From NCBI GenBank assembly GCA_949289045.1, contig CASEMN010000017.1, positions 1-45,309 of the forward strand: a DNA stretch of 45,309 nt. Direction: 5' to 3'. The position numbers and the translations under genes were made by a program. Origin of the DNA: an uncultured Oscillospiraceae bacterium. GTDB taxonomy: Bacteria; Bacillota; Clostridia; Oscillospirales; Acutalibacteraceae. The notes beneath the pieces are model-generated. The model saw only the letters and a list, made by a program, of their open reading frames with translations, did no database searches and was not told where the DNA came from. Every line of letters starts with the position of its first letter. The stretch's first letter is position 1. Positions 9,076-17,026 of this stretch are shown here, piece by piece.

Positions 9076-9441
9076 ATGGAATTTATCAGGGGAGAAACCA
9101 TAACCGAATTAGCAAATCCGGGTGTTGTTTCGAGACAACTGTTAAATCCAGATAATTCGTCAAGTGAGAGAGTGACAATAACACAAGTACACATCGAAGC
9201 CGGTGCCTGTCAGCCAAGGCATTACCATAAAGCTTCAGAACAGATATGGGTAGCCGTAAAAGGAACGGGAAAGCTGCTGCTTGATAATAACAAGGAGATG
9301 AATTTTTCCTCAGGTGATGTGGTGCGATTTGCCGACGGAGATATTCACGGACTGCTGAATACCGGAGATTCGGAATTTGTATATCTTTCCGTAACGGCAC
9401 CTCCTATTCATTTTGGATACGCATATAACGAAAAGATGTGA
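9076..9441 (+). CDS. Small cupin-domain protein
   Basis: A 121-residue single cupin. Cupin motif 1 is present as GACQPRHYHKASEQ with metal-binding candidates His49, His51 and Glu55. Motif 2 is GDVVRFADGDIHGLLN with His91. Such proteins bind a metal ion and act as small enzymes, isomerases or sugar/ligand sensors; the actual substrate cannot be told. The ATG has GAGGTG six bases upstream (9065-9070). It lies upstream of an AraC-type regulator gene on the same strand, separated by 165 nt and a weak terminator. Confidence 0.85.
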   Translation: MEFIRGETITELANPGVVSRQLLNPDNSSSERVTITQVHIEAGACQPRHYHKASEQIWVAVKGTGKLLLDNNKEMNFSSGDVVRFADGDIHGLLNTGDSEFVYLSVTAPPIHFGYAYNEKM

Positions 9442-9478
9442 AAATCTGCACATCAACAGGGATTATACTTCCCCTCAT

Positions 9479-9505
9479 AAAGCAGAACAAGCAGACTCTG
9501 CTTTT
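9479..9505 (+). terminator. Probable terminator after the cupin gene
   Basis: AAAGCAGA (9479-9486) pairs with TCTGCTTT (9497-9504), and a shorter inner AAGCAG/CTGCTT alternative overlaps it. A short T-rich stretch follows. The T run is weak, so termination may be partial. Confidence 0.4.
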
Positions 9506-9606
9506 CTTCGATTATGCAAAATATAATCCGCCATAAATGCGCATAAAATGTCGGGAAAATCATATATGGATTCGGTAAAATAAAGGCAGACAAGGGGGAA
9601 AACGAC

Positions 9607-10521
9607 ATGGACTGGATAACCGGAATGCAAAATGCGATTGATTATATTGAGGAGCATATCACAGAAAAAATCGATTATGAAAAAATCGCTGCTCAAGGTT
9701 TTTCATCCAGCTATCATTTTCAGAGGGTGTTCAGCATACTATGCGGCTTCACAGTGGGCGAATATATCCGCAACCGAAGGCTGACTCTTGCCGGAAAAGA
9801 GTTGGCTTCAGGTCATGGAAAAATACTGGATGTTGCCCTTAAATACGGCTATGAGAGTCCGGACAGCTTTGCCAGAGCATTCCAGAAATTTCACGGAATT
9901 CTTCCGTCTGAAGCCCGGGAAAACGGAAAAATGCTGAACTCTTTTTCCCGCCTTGTCCTTAAAATTTCTATGGAAGGCGGTACGATGATGAATTATCGTA
10001 TAGAAGAAAAACCAGAAATGATTTTAACCGGCTATCGTACACATTTCAGCGGTGCTCCTTACGGGAACAAACGAGAGCAGCAGGAGGAACAGCTGTTTTT
10101 AAGCACGAGAGGAAAACAATGGTTCCTGCGTGGTGTGTCGAATAATTCAGACCCACACTGCGTAATAACAAACATTACAGACGAGGGATATGACTTTTAC
10201 TACTGTCATCTCATTCCCCAATGGGAGCGGGAAAATCTCTATAACACGAAAGTTACAGGAATAGATTTTACAGAACAGTTTGGTTTTGAGAATATCTGCA
10301 TCCCTAAAAACACATATGTCGTTTTTGAAACAACGGATGTTAAGAATCCCATCTGTGACTATATAAATCTTCTCAGCCAAAGAATTGACATTCTGACAAA
10401 ATGGCTGCCGGAAGCAGGCCTTCAGCTTGGCAAAGGACCGGAAATGTGCATTTATCACTGGATGCCTAAAAATGAAAGAAATGTACAGATTTGGATGCCT
10501 GTTGAAAAAATTGAGAAATGA
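9607..10521 (+). CDS. AraC family regulator with GyrI-like effector domain
   Basis: A 304-residue transcription regulator. The N-terminal part (about 5-105) is an AraC/XylS DNA-binding domain with two helix-turn-helix motifs (KIAAQGFSSSYHFQRVFSIL and ILDVALKYGYESPDSFARAFQKFHG). The C-terminal part (about 125-300) is an effector-binding GyrI-like domain, beginning MNYRIEEKPEMILTGYRTHFSG and ending with a MCIYHWMPK strand. This order, DNA-binding first, matches the Rob/SoxS-like group that senses small hydrophobic or drug-like ligands. The ligand and targets are unknown. ATG start after a GGGGGAAAA purine run. Confidence 0.88.
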   Translation: MDWITGMQNAIDYIEEHITEKIDYEKIAAQGFSSSYHFQRVFSILCGFTVGEYIRNRRLTLAGKELASGHGKILDVALKYGYESPDSFARAFQKFHGILPSEARENGKMLNSFSRLVLKISMEGGTMMNYRIEEKPEMILTGYRTHFSGAPYGNKREQQEEQLFLSTRGKQWFLRGVSNNSDPHCVITNITDEGYDFYYCHLIPQWERENLYNTKVTGIDFTEQFGFENICIPKNTYVVFETTDVKNPICDYINLLSQRIDILTKWLPEAGLQLGKGPEMCIYHWMPKNERNVQIWMPVEKIEK

Positions 10522-10773
10522 AAAATGTATAGTTTTAAATAAATTCAAAAGCTAAAAATCAGTGTCCATGAGACACAAAACCATTTGCTATATAAAACCT
10601 GTACCAAATATTTTGGAACCCCTTATCCCTCATTTCAAGAGATCATTTCCCTATGTAGACCGAATATTATTTATTCGGTCTATTAGTTTAATAATGTATA
10701 ACATATATTCATCCATTATGCAAAATACTGTTATTTTCCATTTTGTAAATCATTTTCATTTGTATTTTGTCAA
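10522..10773 (+). other. Non-coding stretch with a perfect hairpin
   Basis: No credible gene is seen between 10522 and 10883. A perfect 11-bp inverted repeat lies at 10656-10682 (TAGACCGAATA, 5-nt loop, TATTCGGTCTA). It could be a terminator of the AraC gene, although no good T run follows, or a palindromic operator. Nothing else is evident before the agcS promoter. Confidence 0.5.
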
Positions 10774-10803
10774 TCGACTTCATCCTACATATTGTGGTAT
10801 AAT
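10774..10803 (+). promoter_or_regulatory. Promoter of the agcS gene
   Basis: TATAAT at 10798-10803 is preceded by TGG, giving an extended -10 element. TCGACT at 10774-10779 is a weak -35 at 18-nt spacing. The start codon is at 10884, leaving a leader of about 75 nt. Confidence 0.55.
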
Positions 10804-10883
10804 ATTAAGGCTTTTTGTCCCAAGATAATTTATATTATTATTTCAAGCACAACAATATAAATATAACCGCAAGGAGAATGCAA

Positions 10884-12320
10884 ATGGATTTAATCAACTC
10901 GATTCTGGGAAATGTTTCCGACTTTATGTACACCTACATCCTGATAATAATGCTCATTGCAGTTGGACTTTATTTTTCTTTCCGCACTAAATTTGTGCAG
11001 TTCCGACTGTTCCCGGAAGCCCTCCGTGTGCTTTCGGAAAAAAAGAAAGACGGAAAGGATATTTCCTCCTTTCAGGCTCTTATGATTTCAACTGCAAGCC
11101 GTGTAGGTACGGGCAATATTGCCGGAGTTGCTACAGCTGTTGCAGCATCAACAGCAATCGGAGGTTACGGCGCAATCTTCTGGATGTGGCTCCTTGCACT
11201 TATCGGTGCCGCTTCCGCTTTCATAGAAAGCACTCTCGCTCAGCTTTACAAACATAAAAACGGCGATGAATTTGTGGGCGGTCCTGCTTACTATATTCAA
11301 AAAGGTCTTAAAAGCCGCAAACTGGGAATTGTTTTTTCGGTTCTCCTCATAGCCTGCTTTGCATACGGATTTAATGCCCTTCAGTCCTTTAATGCCGGTT
11401 CGGCGCTGAAATATTATATTCCAAACTACGACAGCTCTATATGGCCTTTCGTTGTAGGTGCAATCCTGGCTCTGCTTACAGCTCTCACTATTTTCGGCGG
11501 CGTTCACCGTATAAGCGGCCTTGTTTCGGCTGTGGTTCCGATTATGGCTTTCATCTATATCGGTCTCGGTCTTTATATCACCTTTACAAACCTTGATTTG
11601 GTTCCCGATATGTTCTCCAAAATTTTCAAACAGGCTTTCGACTACAAAGCCGTTTTCGGAGGATTTGCAGGTTCCTGTGTAATGCAGGGAATTAAACGCG
11701 GTCTTTATTCAAACGAAGCAGGCATGGGTTCAGCTCCCAACGCTGCTGCCGCTGCGGAAGTTTCACATCCCGTTAAACAGGGTCTTGTACAGATGCTTTC
11801 CGTATTTATTGATACAATCCTTATCTGCTCTACAACGGCATTTATGCTTCTTCTCTCAGGAGTTCCCATCGACGAAAACTTAAAGGGTATGGACTATGTT
11901 CAGGCCGCCGTTTACAATCAGGTAGGCTCATTCGGTCCCCTGTTTATAACAATATCCATTTTCCTCTTTGCATTCAGCTCTCTTGTTGGCAACTACTATT
12001 ACACCGAATCAAACTTTAAATTTATAAAAGAATCCAAAAAGGGTCTCTTTGTTTTCAGATGCACCTGCATTATTGCAATTTTTGCAGGAGCTCTTCTGGA
12101 CTTTACAACAGTCTGGACTATTGCAGATATTCTCATGGGACTTATGGCAATTGTAAATCTCATCGCCATCGTTCTGCTTGGACGCAAAGCTATTGCAGCT
12201 CTTAAAGATTATCAATCTCAGCGCAGAGACGGAAAGGATCCCGTTTTCATTGCAGAAAACACCAAAACAGGCGATCCTGAAGTATGGAACAAAAAGCACG
12301 CCAAAAAGTGGGAAAACTAA
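10884..12320 (+). CDS. agcS: Alanine/glycine:cation symporter (AgcS family)
   Basis: A 478-residue polytopic membrane protein of the sodium:alanine symporter family (AgcS/AlsT), which imports alanine or glycine with Na+ or H+. Signature regions are SSFQALMISTASRVGTGNIAG (61-81), GGPAYYIQKG (132-141) and YSNEAGMGSAPNAAAAAE, all conserved. About ten hydrophobic helices can be seen. I selected the ATG at 10884 because AAGGAG (10871-10876) lies seven bases upstream; an ATG six bases earlier is too close to that site. The gene has its own promoter and a strong terminator, so it is probably monocistronic. Confidence 0.94.
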   Translation: MDLINSILGNVSDFMYTYILIIMLIAVGLYFSFRTKFVQFRLFPEALRVLSEKKKDGKDISSFQALMISTASRVGTGNIAGVATAVAASTAIGGYGAIFWMWLLALIGAASAFIESTLAQLYKHKNGDEFVGGPAYYIQKGLKSRKLGIVFSVLLIACFAYGFNALQSFNAGSALKYYIPNYDSSIWPFVVGAILALLTALTIFGGVHRISGLVSAVVPIMAFIYIGLGLYITFTNLDLVPDMFSKIFKQAFDYKAVFGGFAGSCVMQGIKRGLYSNEAGMGSAPNAAAAAEVSHPVKQGLVQMLSVFIDTILICSTTAFMLLLSGVPIDENLKGMDYVQAAVYNQVGSFGPLFITISIFLFAFSSLVGNYYYTESNFKFIKESKKGLFVFRCTCIIAIFAGALLDFTTVWTIADILMGLMAIVNLIAIVLLGRKAIAALKDYQSQRRDGKDPVFIAENTKTGDPEVWNKKHAKKWEN

Positions 12321-12332
12321 ATTGATTTTTAT

Positions 12333-12360
12333 AAAAGCGGCTTTTGCCGCTTTTTGTTTT
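12333..12360 (+). terminator. Intrinsic terminator of agcS
   Basis: AAAAGCGGC pairs with GCCGCTTTT around a TTTT loop, followed by a T-rich tail up to 12360. Confidence 0.9.
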
Positions 12361-12383
12361 TACATATACGAACTCATAAAACA

Positions 12384-12411
12384 TTGACTTTAATGATTAT
12401 GAGTCTATAAT
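12384..12411 (+). promoter_or_regulatory. Promoter of the SLC13-like permease gene
   Basis: TTGACT at 12384-12389 and TATAAT at 12406-12411 with 16-nt spacing. The start codon lies at 12449. Confidence 0.7.
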
Positions 12412-12448
12412 TATTTTCAGATAATTCATCACTGGAAGGTGATTTTAA

Positions 12449-13570
12449 TTGCTTAAAAAAATAAAAGCTTTTGCTGCAAAGGAAGCTGTCCTTTGCATTT
12501 CGGCAGTTCTTACAATAATTTCCGCTTTCTTTGTTCCTCCCTCAGCGGAATATTTCAGCTACATAGACTGGCGTGTACTCTGCCTCCTCTTCTGCCTTAT
12601 GGCGGTTACATCTGGACTCGAAAGCTGCGGATTTTTCTCAAGGACGGCTTGTCTCCTTGTTAAAAAAGCTCCTAACCTGAGAGTTCTCTCTCTGTTTCTC
12701 GTCCTGCTCCCCTTTTTCTCTTCAATGGTCGTGACAAACGACGTTGCACTTATAATCTTTGTACCTCTTGCACTTATGATAGCCGGCAGCGTCACAACTC
12801 CCGCCAATACAATAAAGCTGGTGGTTCTCCAGACTGCCGCCGCAAACCTCGGAAGCATGGCAACACCCTTGGGAAATCCCCAGAATCTTTTCCTTTACAC
12901 TAACTATTATCTTTCTCCCCTTGACTTTTTTAAAGTCGTACTGCCCATAGCTTTAATAAGCCTTGTTTTAATTTGTCTTTCGGTGCTGCTTATAGGAAAT
13001 CGATCAACTGAGATCGAACTTCCCGTAGGCGCTCCCGCTGCCGATAAAAAACGTCAGTATCTCTTTTTCGGACTTCTGATTTTATCCCTCCTCTCCGTTT
13101 TCAGAGTGATAAATTATTTTGTCCTTCTCGGAATTACAGTTATACTCCTCCTTATTTTTGCAAGGGATATTTTCAAAAAAATTGATTACTGTCTGCTCCT
13201 GACATTCGTTTGCTTTTTCATATTCGCAAAGAATATGGGACATATTGATATTGTACGCTCATTCTGTGAAGAGCTTATGGTGAAATATCCGCTTATTACT
13301 CCCATTGCCGCAAGTCAGGTTATAAGCAATGTTCCCGCTGCTGTGCTTCTGGCACCATTTACCGACAACTCAGCAGCTCTTCTTGCAGGCACCAACATCG
13401 GCGGTCTCGGAACACCTGTCGCCTCCCTTGCAAGTCTTATTTCCCTTAAACTTTACATGAAATCCGAAAACGCAGACTCTAAAAAATATCTGCTTTTCTT
13501 CACCATAGTAAACGTGGTTTTCCTTATAATTCTTATTCTTTTCGCAGAAGCCGTAATGGGCGGTTATTGA
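12449..13570 (+). CDS. SLC13-like anion permease
   Basis: A 373-residue, strongly hydrophobic protein with about ten transmembrane helices, resembling the SLC13/CitMHS ion-transporter superfamily. The first repeat contains VVTNDVALIIFVPLAL and a MATPLGNPQNLFLYTNYYLS loop; the second contains SQVISNVPAAVLLAPF and a LAGTNIGGLGTPVASLASL loop. These two Asn-Val/Thr-Asn hairpins are the usual substrate-site signatures of the superfamily. It is shorter than typical SLC13 proteins (about 450). The transported ion, possibly an organic anion, is unknown. The start is TTG at 12449 with GGAAGGTGA upstream. Its stop codon overlaps the -35 element of the thiamine promoter. Confidence 0.82.
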   Translation: MLKKIKAFAAKEAVLCISAVLTIISAFFVPPSAEYFSYIDWRVLCLLFCLMAVTSGLESCGFFSRTACLLVKKAPNLRVLSLFLVLLPFFSSMVVTNDVALIIFVPLALMIAGSVTTPANTIKLVVLQTAAANLGSMATPLGNPQNLFLYTNYYLSPLDFFKVVLPIALISLVLICLSVLLIGNRSTEIELPVGAPAADKKRQYLFFGLLILSLLSVFRVINYFVLLGITVILLLIFARDIFKKIDYCLLLTFVCFFIFAKNMGHIDIVRSFCEELMVKYPLITPIAASQVISNVPAAVLLAPFTDNSAALLAGTNIGGLGTPVASLASLISLKLYMKSENADSKKYLLFFTIVNVVFLIILILFAEAVMGGY

Positions 13571-13595
13571 TATTTTTATATTTCTGTGCTAAAAT
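13567..13595 (+). promoter_or_regulatory. Promoter of the thiamine operon
   Basis: TTGATA at 13567-13572, overlapping the stop codon of the upstream permease, and TAAAAT at 13590-13595 are spaced by 17 nt, with a TGC extended -10. The predicted start near 13602 is right at the riboswitch. Confidence 0.7.
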
Positions 13596-13604
13596 CTAAA
13601 TAAT

Positions 13605-13690
13605 ATATGGGGAGCTTGCACAGGCAGGCTGAGAGGAAGCGGCGCTTCGACCCTTTGACCTGATTTGGATAATGCCAACGCAGGGAAGGT
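13605..13690 (+). promoter_or_regulatory. TPP riboswitch (THI element)
   Basis: The conserved thi-box blocks are present in order: GGGGAGC at the start, GGCTGAGAGG (13627-13636), then ACCCTTTGACCTGAT (13650-13664), GGATAATGCCAACG (13667-13680) and GCAGGGAA closing it. Thiamine pyrophosphate binding should lower expression of the operon that begins with thiE. Confidence 0.95.
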
Positions 13691-13707
13691 TTCTTTTCTT
13701 GATTTTC

Positions 13708-13747
13708 GGGGGAAGCATCTGCCGCAGATGTTTCTCCTTTTGTATTT
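13708..13747 (+). terminator. Riboswitch expression platform (terminator hairpin)
   Basis: A hairpin centred on GCATCTG-CC-GCAGATGT (about 13713-13731), with outer pairs to 13708 and 13737, is followed by TTTTGTATTTT. It sits between the TPP aptamer and thiE and fits a ligand-controlled transcription terminator. Confidence 0.7.
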
Positions 13748-13758
13748 TGGAGGTCATT

Positions 13759-14403
13759 ATGTTAAAAAAAGAAAACCTTTTGCTCTATGCAATTACGGAT
13801 TCATCCGCTTTAGGAGCATTTACCCTTGAAGAGAAAACTGAGCTAGCATTAAAGGGCGGAGCGACAATGATTCAGCTTCGTGAAAAGCACGCAGACCCTG
13901 AAACATTTTTGCAGGATGCAATAAGAATCAAAGAAATCTGCCGCAGATACTCTGCACCCCTTATTATAAACGACAACCCGGAAATCGCATTGAAATCCGG
14001 AGCCGACGGAGTACATCTCGGTCAGGGTGATATGGATATAAAGGAAGCTAGAAAAATTCTTGGAGATAACGTAATTATCGGCATCACCGCAAGAACCCCA
14101 GAACAGGCCGCCGAAGCTGAGAAAAACGGAGCTGATTATCTCGGCTCAGGGGCTGTTTTCGGCACATCCACAAAGGCGGATGCAAAACCCATGTCAAAGG
14201 AGACACTTAAAAAAATCTGTGAAACTGTAAAAATTCCGGTAGTTGCCATAGGAGGCATAAACGAAACAAATGCCCCACAGCTTAAAGGCACCGGAATAGC
14301 AGGTCTTGCAGTTGTCTCTGCAATATATTCCTCCGACGAGCCGGAAAAAGTGGCAAGTGAACTTAAAAAAATCGCCCTGGGAGTGACTGGAAATGAAGCT
14401 TAA
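13759..14403 (+). CDS. thiE: Thiamine-phosphate synthase
   Basis: A 214-residue ThiE that joins hydroxymethylpyrimidine diphosphate with the thiazole phosphate to make thiamine phosphate. Diagnostic motifs are QLREK (39-43), NDN (71-73), GADGVHLGQGD (81-91), GIT (108-110), the phosphate loop GAVFGTSTKAD (131-141) and AIGGI (163-167). The length is normal. The ATG at 13759 has TGGAGG upstream; a longer in-frame extension would run through the riboswitch and is not used. It is the first gene after the riboswitch and overlaps the HAD gene by 11 bases. Confidence 0.96.
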   Translation: MLKKENLLLYAITDSSALGAFTLEEKTELALKGGATMIQLREKHADPETFLQDAIRIKEICRRYSAPLIINDNPEIALKSGADGVHLGQGDMDIKEARKILGDNVIIGITARTPEQAAEAEKNGADYLGSGAVFGTSTKADAKPMSKETLKKICETVKIPVVAIGGINETNAPQLKGTGIAGLAVVSAIYSSDEPEKVASELKKIALGVTGNEA

Positions 14404-15043
14404 AGGCGCAATTTTTGACGTTGACGGAACCCTATTTGACTCCATGGAAATGTGGGCAACCGCCGCCAGCAGATATTTAAAATCACAGGGCATTACTCCT
14501 CCTGAGGGCATTGACAGCAAATTTATTACACTAAGTCTTGCTGAAGGGTCAAAGCTCATAAAAAACGAATTTATGCCCCACCTTACATGGGAAGAAATAG
14601 CACAGGGAATAAATGATTTAATTGAGGATTTCTATTTTAATTTACATGAAACCAAACCAGGGGTACCTGAGCTTTTAAAGGCGCTCAGCGATGCAAGGGT
14701 TTCCATGTGCATAGCTACGGCGACGGATAAATATTTAGTTGAAAAAGCCCTTAACAACTGCGGAATACTTAAATACTTCGGTGAAATATTCACCTGTCCC
14801 GACTTAGGTGTCGGCAAGGATACGCCTGACATCTACCGTACAGCTTTAGCTTTCTTGGGAACAGAAAGAGAAAACACCCTTATTTTTGAAGATTCTTATT
14901 TCGCCACCAAAACAGCTTTCAACGACGGCTTTATGATTGCCGCCGTAGAAGATAAGTGGGCAATGAAACACAAAGATGAAATAAAGGCAATTTCAAAATA
15001 TTACATAACTTCTTATGACGAATGGAGGAAAAACAATCTATGA
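14393..15043 (+). CDS. HAD family phosphatase in the thiamine operon
   Basis: A 216-residue haloacid dehalogenase-superfamily hydrolase. Motif I is FDVDGTLFDS with nucleophile Asp9 and acid/base Asp11. Motif II is the ATATD region, and the C-terminal LIFEDSYFATKTAFNDG carries the motif IV acidic residue. The cap is of the small helical beta-phosphoglucomutase-like kind. It overlaps thiE at its start and shares an ATGA with thiD at its end, so it is translationally coupled to both. A role in thiamine metabolism, such as removing phosphate from thiamine phosphate or a pyrimidine phosphate, is inferred from context only. Confidence 0.88.
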   Translation: MKLKGAIFDVDGTLFDSMEMWATAASRYLKSQGITPPEGIDSKFITLSLAEGSKLIKNEFMPHLTWEEIAQGINDLIEDFYFNLHETKPGVPELLKALSDARVSMCIATATDKYLVEKALNNCGILKYFGEIFTCPDLGVGKDTPDIYRTALAFLGTERENTLIFEDSYFATKTAFNDGFMIAAVEDKWAMKHKDEIKAISKYYITSYDEWRKNNL

Positions 15044-15819
15044 AAACCGTACTTTCAATTGCAGGTTCTGATTGCAGCGGCGGAGCAGGTATTCAGTCGG
15101 ATATCAAAACCATCACCGCTCACAAGCTTTATGCTATGAGTGTTATAACAGCTATGACAGCTCAGAACACCACAGGCGTTTACGGCGTACAGGAGGCAAC
15201 TCCGGAATTTGTAGCCCAGCAGATTGACTGTGTATTCAACGATATACGTCCCGACGCTGTTAAAATCGGAATGGTGTCAAATGCTGAAATCATTAAGATA
15301 ATCGCCGCAAAGCTGAGAGAATATAAAGCTGAAAACATTGTTGTTGACCCGGTTATGGTCTCCACAAGCGGAAGCGTACTTTTAAACGAAAACGCTATGG
15401 ATGCCCTTAAAAACGAGCTTCTCCCCTTAGGTACGGTTATAACTCCCAATCTTCATGAAGCGGTATCCCTTTGCGGATATGAAATAAAAAACAGTGATGA
15501 TATGCTCAAAGCCGCAAAGGATATTTCTGAAAACATCAGCGGTGCAGTGCTCATTAAAGGCGGACATCTTGAAGATACAGCAGATGATCTTCTTTATGAA
15601 AACAACTGGGCGACCTGGTTTAAGGGTGAAAGAGTGGACAACCCCAACACCCACGGAACAGGCTGCACCCTTTCTTCAGCCATAGCCTGCGGCCTTGCAA
15701 GAGGATTTTCTGTTGAAGAAAGTGTAAATTGTGCTAAAAGTTATATAACAGGAGCGTTAAAAGCAGGTCTTGATTTAGGAAAGGGAAGCGGACCTCTTAA
15801 CCATATGTACATTCTCTGA
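15040..15819 (+). CDS. thiD: Hydroxymethylpyrimidine (phosphate) kinase
   Basis: A 259-residue ribokinase-fold enzyme that phosphorylates HMP and HMP-phosphate to HMP diphosphate, the pyrimidine substrate of ThiE. Signatures are SIAGSDCSGGAGIQSDIKT near the N-terminus, VDPVMVSTSG, ITPNLHEAVSL, LIKGGH and the anion-hole HGTGCTLSSAIA. The ATG at 15040 overlaps the stop of the HAD gene (ATGA) and has GGAGG 11-15 bases upstream; the in-frame ATG at 15022 precedes this site. Confidence 0.95.
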   Translation: MKTVLSIAGSDCSGGAGIQSDIKTITAHKLYAMSVITAMTAQNTTGVYGVQEATPEFVAQQIDCVFNDIRPDAVKIGMVSNAEIIKIIAAKLREYKAENIVVDPVMVSTSGSVLLNENAMDALKNELLPLGTVITPNLHEAVSLCGYEIKNSDDMLKAAKDISENISGAVLIKGGHLEDTADDLLYENNWATWFKGERVDNPNTHGTGCTLSSAIACGLARGFSVEESVNCAKSYITGALKAGLDLGKGSGPLNHMYIL

Positions 15820-15871
15820 TTTTCCCTTTAGATTTTCATTGACTAATTTGCAGTGATGTGCTATTATTCTT

Positions 15872-15944
15872 AGCAGAGTGAGCGGATAAGTCTCACGAAG
15901 GGGTACACCACCGCGGGTGTAATTCTTCGTGGGGCTTTTCTGCT
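15872..15944 (+). promoter_or_regulatory. Structured RNA element upstream of thiS
   Basis: This 73-nt block folds as a closed multistem. AGCAGA (15872-15877) pairs with TCTGCT (15939-15944). GTGAG (15878-15882) pairs with CTCAC (15892-15896). TACACC (15904-15909) pairs with GGTGTA (15916-15921) around ACCGCG. CACGAAG (15894-15900) can pair with CTTCGTG (15925-15931), competing with the GTGAG/CTCAC stem. A T-rich tail follows. It may be a regulated terminator or a ligand-binding element for the thiS part of the operon; the identity is not certain. Confidence 0.6.
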
Positions 15945-15974
15945 TTTTAATGCTTTTATCGGAGGTGTTACAAA

Positions 15975-16184
15975 GTGGAGATGATTAAAATAACTCTCAG
16001 CGGAGAGGAAAAAGATATACCGTCAGGTACTTCCATACTTGCGCTTACCGAAATTCTCGGTCTTAAAAAAGAGCGTATAGCGGCGGAACTTAACGGAGAA
16101 ATTATACCCAAGGCAAGCTATGAGAGCACTATTCTCTCTGACGGAGACAGTCTCGAAATAGTAAACTTTGTGGGCGGAGGCTGA
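15975..16184 (+). CDS. thiS: Sulfur carrier protein ThiS
   Basis: A 69-residue ubiquitin-like sulfur carrier that ends in Gly-Gly-Gly. The C-terminal glycine is adenylated by ThiF and then carries the thiocarboxylate sulfur used in thiazole synthesis. The body (ITLSGEEKDIPSGTS, then RIAAELNGEIIPKASY and LSDGDSLEIVNFVGGG) is typical. The GTG start at 15975 is chosen because GGAGGTG (15961-15967) lies seven bases upstream; an ATG six bases later is too far from it. It follows the structured element and precedes thiF by eight bases. Confidence 0.95.
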   Translation: MEMIKITLSGEEKDIPSGTSILALTEILGLKKERIAAELNGEIIPKASYESTILSDGDSLEIVNFVGGG

Positions 16185-16192
16185 TTTATAAA

Positions 16193-17002
16193 ATGAAAAT
16201 CACCTTAAACGGCAAACCCTTTGAAACTCAGGAAAACAGTGTATTTAAACTTCGAAAATCACTGGGATTTACTGAAAACAAAACCGTTACAATAAAAAAC
16301 GGATTTGCTTTAAGTGAAGATTCCCTTATAAAAGACGGTGACAATGTATTTTTTATCGAAAAGGATGTACTCCCCGACCGTGATTCACTTGACGTTATGA
16401 TGAAAGCAAGACTCACTCCCGGAGTATACGAAAAAATAAAGAATGCAAAAGTTGCTGTTGCAGGGCTGGGAGGTCTCGGCTCCTCCATAGCCGAAGCATT
16501 GGCACGCACCGGAGTCGGTCATCTTCATCTTATTGATTTTGACACAGTGGAACCCAGTAACCTGAACCGTCAGCGGTACAGGATTTGTCATTTGGGAATG
16601 GCTAAATCGGAAGCCACCGCTTTGCAGATAAAGGAATATAATCCTTTTATTAAAGTAAAAGCGGAACAAGTACGCATTACCGCCGAAAATGCAGCGGAGA
16701 TTTTCGCAGCGGACGACATCATCTGTGAAGCCTTTGACTCACCGGAAGCCAAGGCGGAAATGATAAACACCATTCTCGAAAAATGCCCCCATAAAAAAAT
16801 AGTGGCAGCATCGGGTATGGCGGGTCTCGAAAGCTCAAACACAATAGTTACCAAGCGCATTACGAAAAACTTTTACCTTTGCGGCGACGGAGTTTCTGCT
16901 GCCGAGGAGGGACGAGGTCTTATGGCGCCGAGAGTAGATATCTGCGCCGGACATCAGGCAAATATGGTTCTGCGGCTTATTACAGGCTGCGACGAACCTT
17001 AA
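16193..17002 (+). CDS. thiF: ThiS adenylyltransferase with N-terminal ThiS-like domain
   Basis: A 269-residue ThiF of the short clostridial type, which adenylates the C-terminus of ThiS. Residues 1-65 form a ThiS-like beta-grasp domain (MKITLNGKPFETQENSVFKL, then IKDGDNVFFI) without a terminal Gly-Gly. The E1-like domain follows: nucleotide-binding VAGLGGLGSSIAEALARTGVGHLHLIDFDTVEPSNLNRQRY and the acceptor-like GMAKSEA. The CXXC zinc pairs of E. coli ThiF/MoeB are absent, as in this short subfamily. It is placed between thiS and thiG, as expected. Confidence 0.93.
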   Translation: MKITLNGKPFETQENSVFKLRKSLGFTENKTVTIKNGFALSEDSLIKDGDNVFFIEKDVLPDRDSLDVMMKARLTPGVYEKIKNAKVAVAGLGGLGSSIAEALARTGVGHLHLIDFDTVEPSNLNRQRYRICHLGMAKSEATALQIKEYNPFIKVKAEQVRITAENAAEIFAADDIICEAFDSPEAKAEMINTILEKCPHKKIVAASGMAGLESSNTIVTKRITKNFYLCGDGVSAAEEGRGLMAPRVDICAGHQANMVLRLITGCDEP

Positions 17003-17026
17003 TCCAAATATAAGGAGTAAAAGAAA

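Noticed and set aside
10562..10828. 88-residue frame upstream of agcS
   Set aside because: It runs through the agcS promoter and a palindrome, has no SD, and reads as translated non-coding AT-rich DNA.
15890..15945. T-box riboswitch ahead of thiS
   Set aside because: ACCGCG resembles part of a T-box antiterminator, but there is no room for the specifier stem and the TGG pairing bulge is not convincing.
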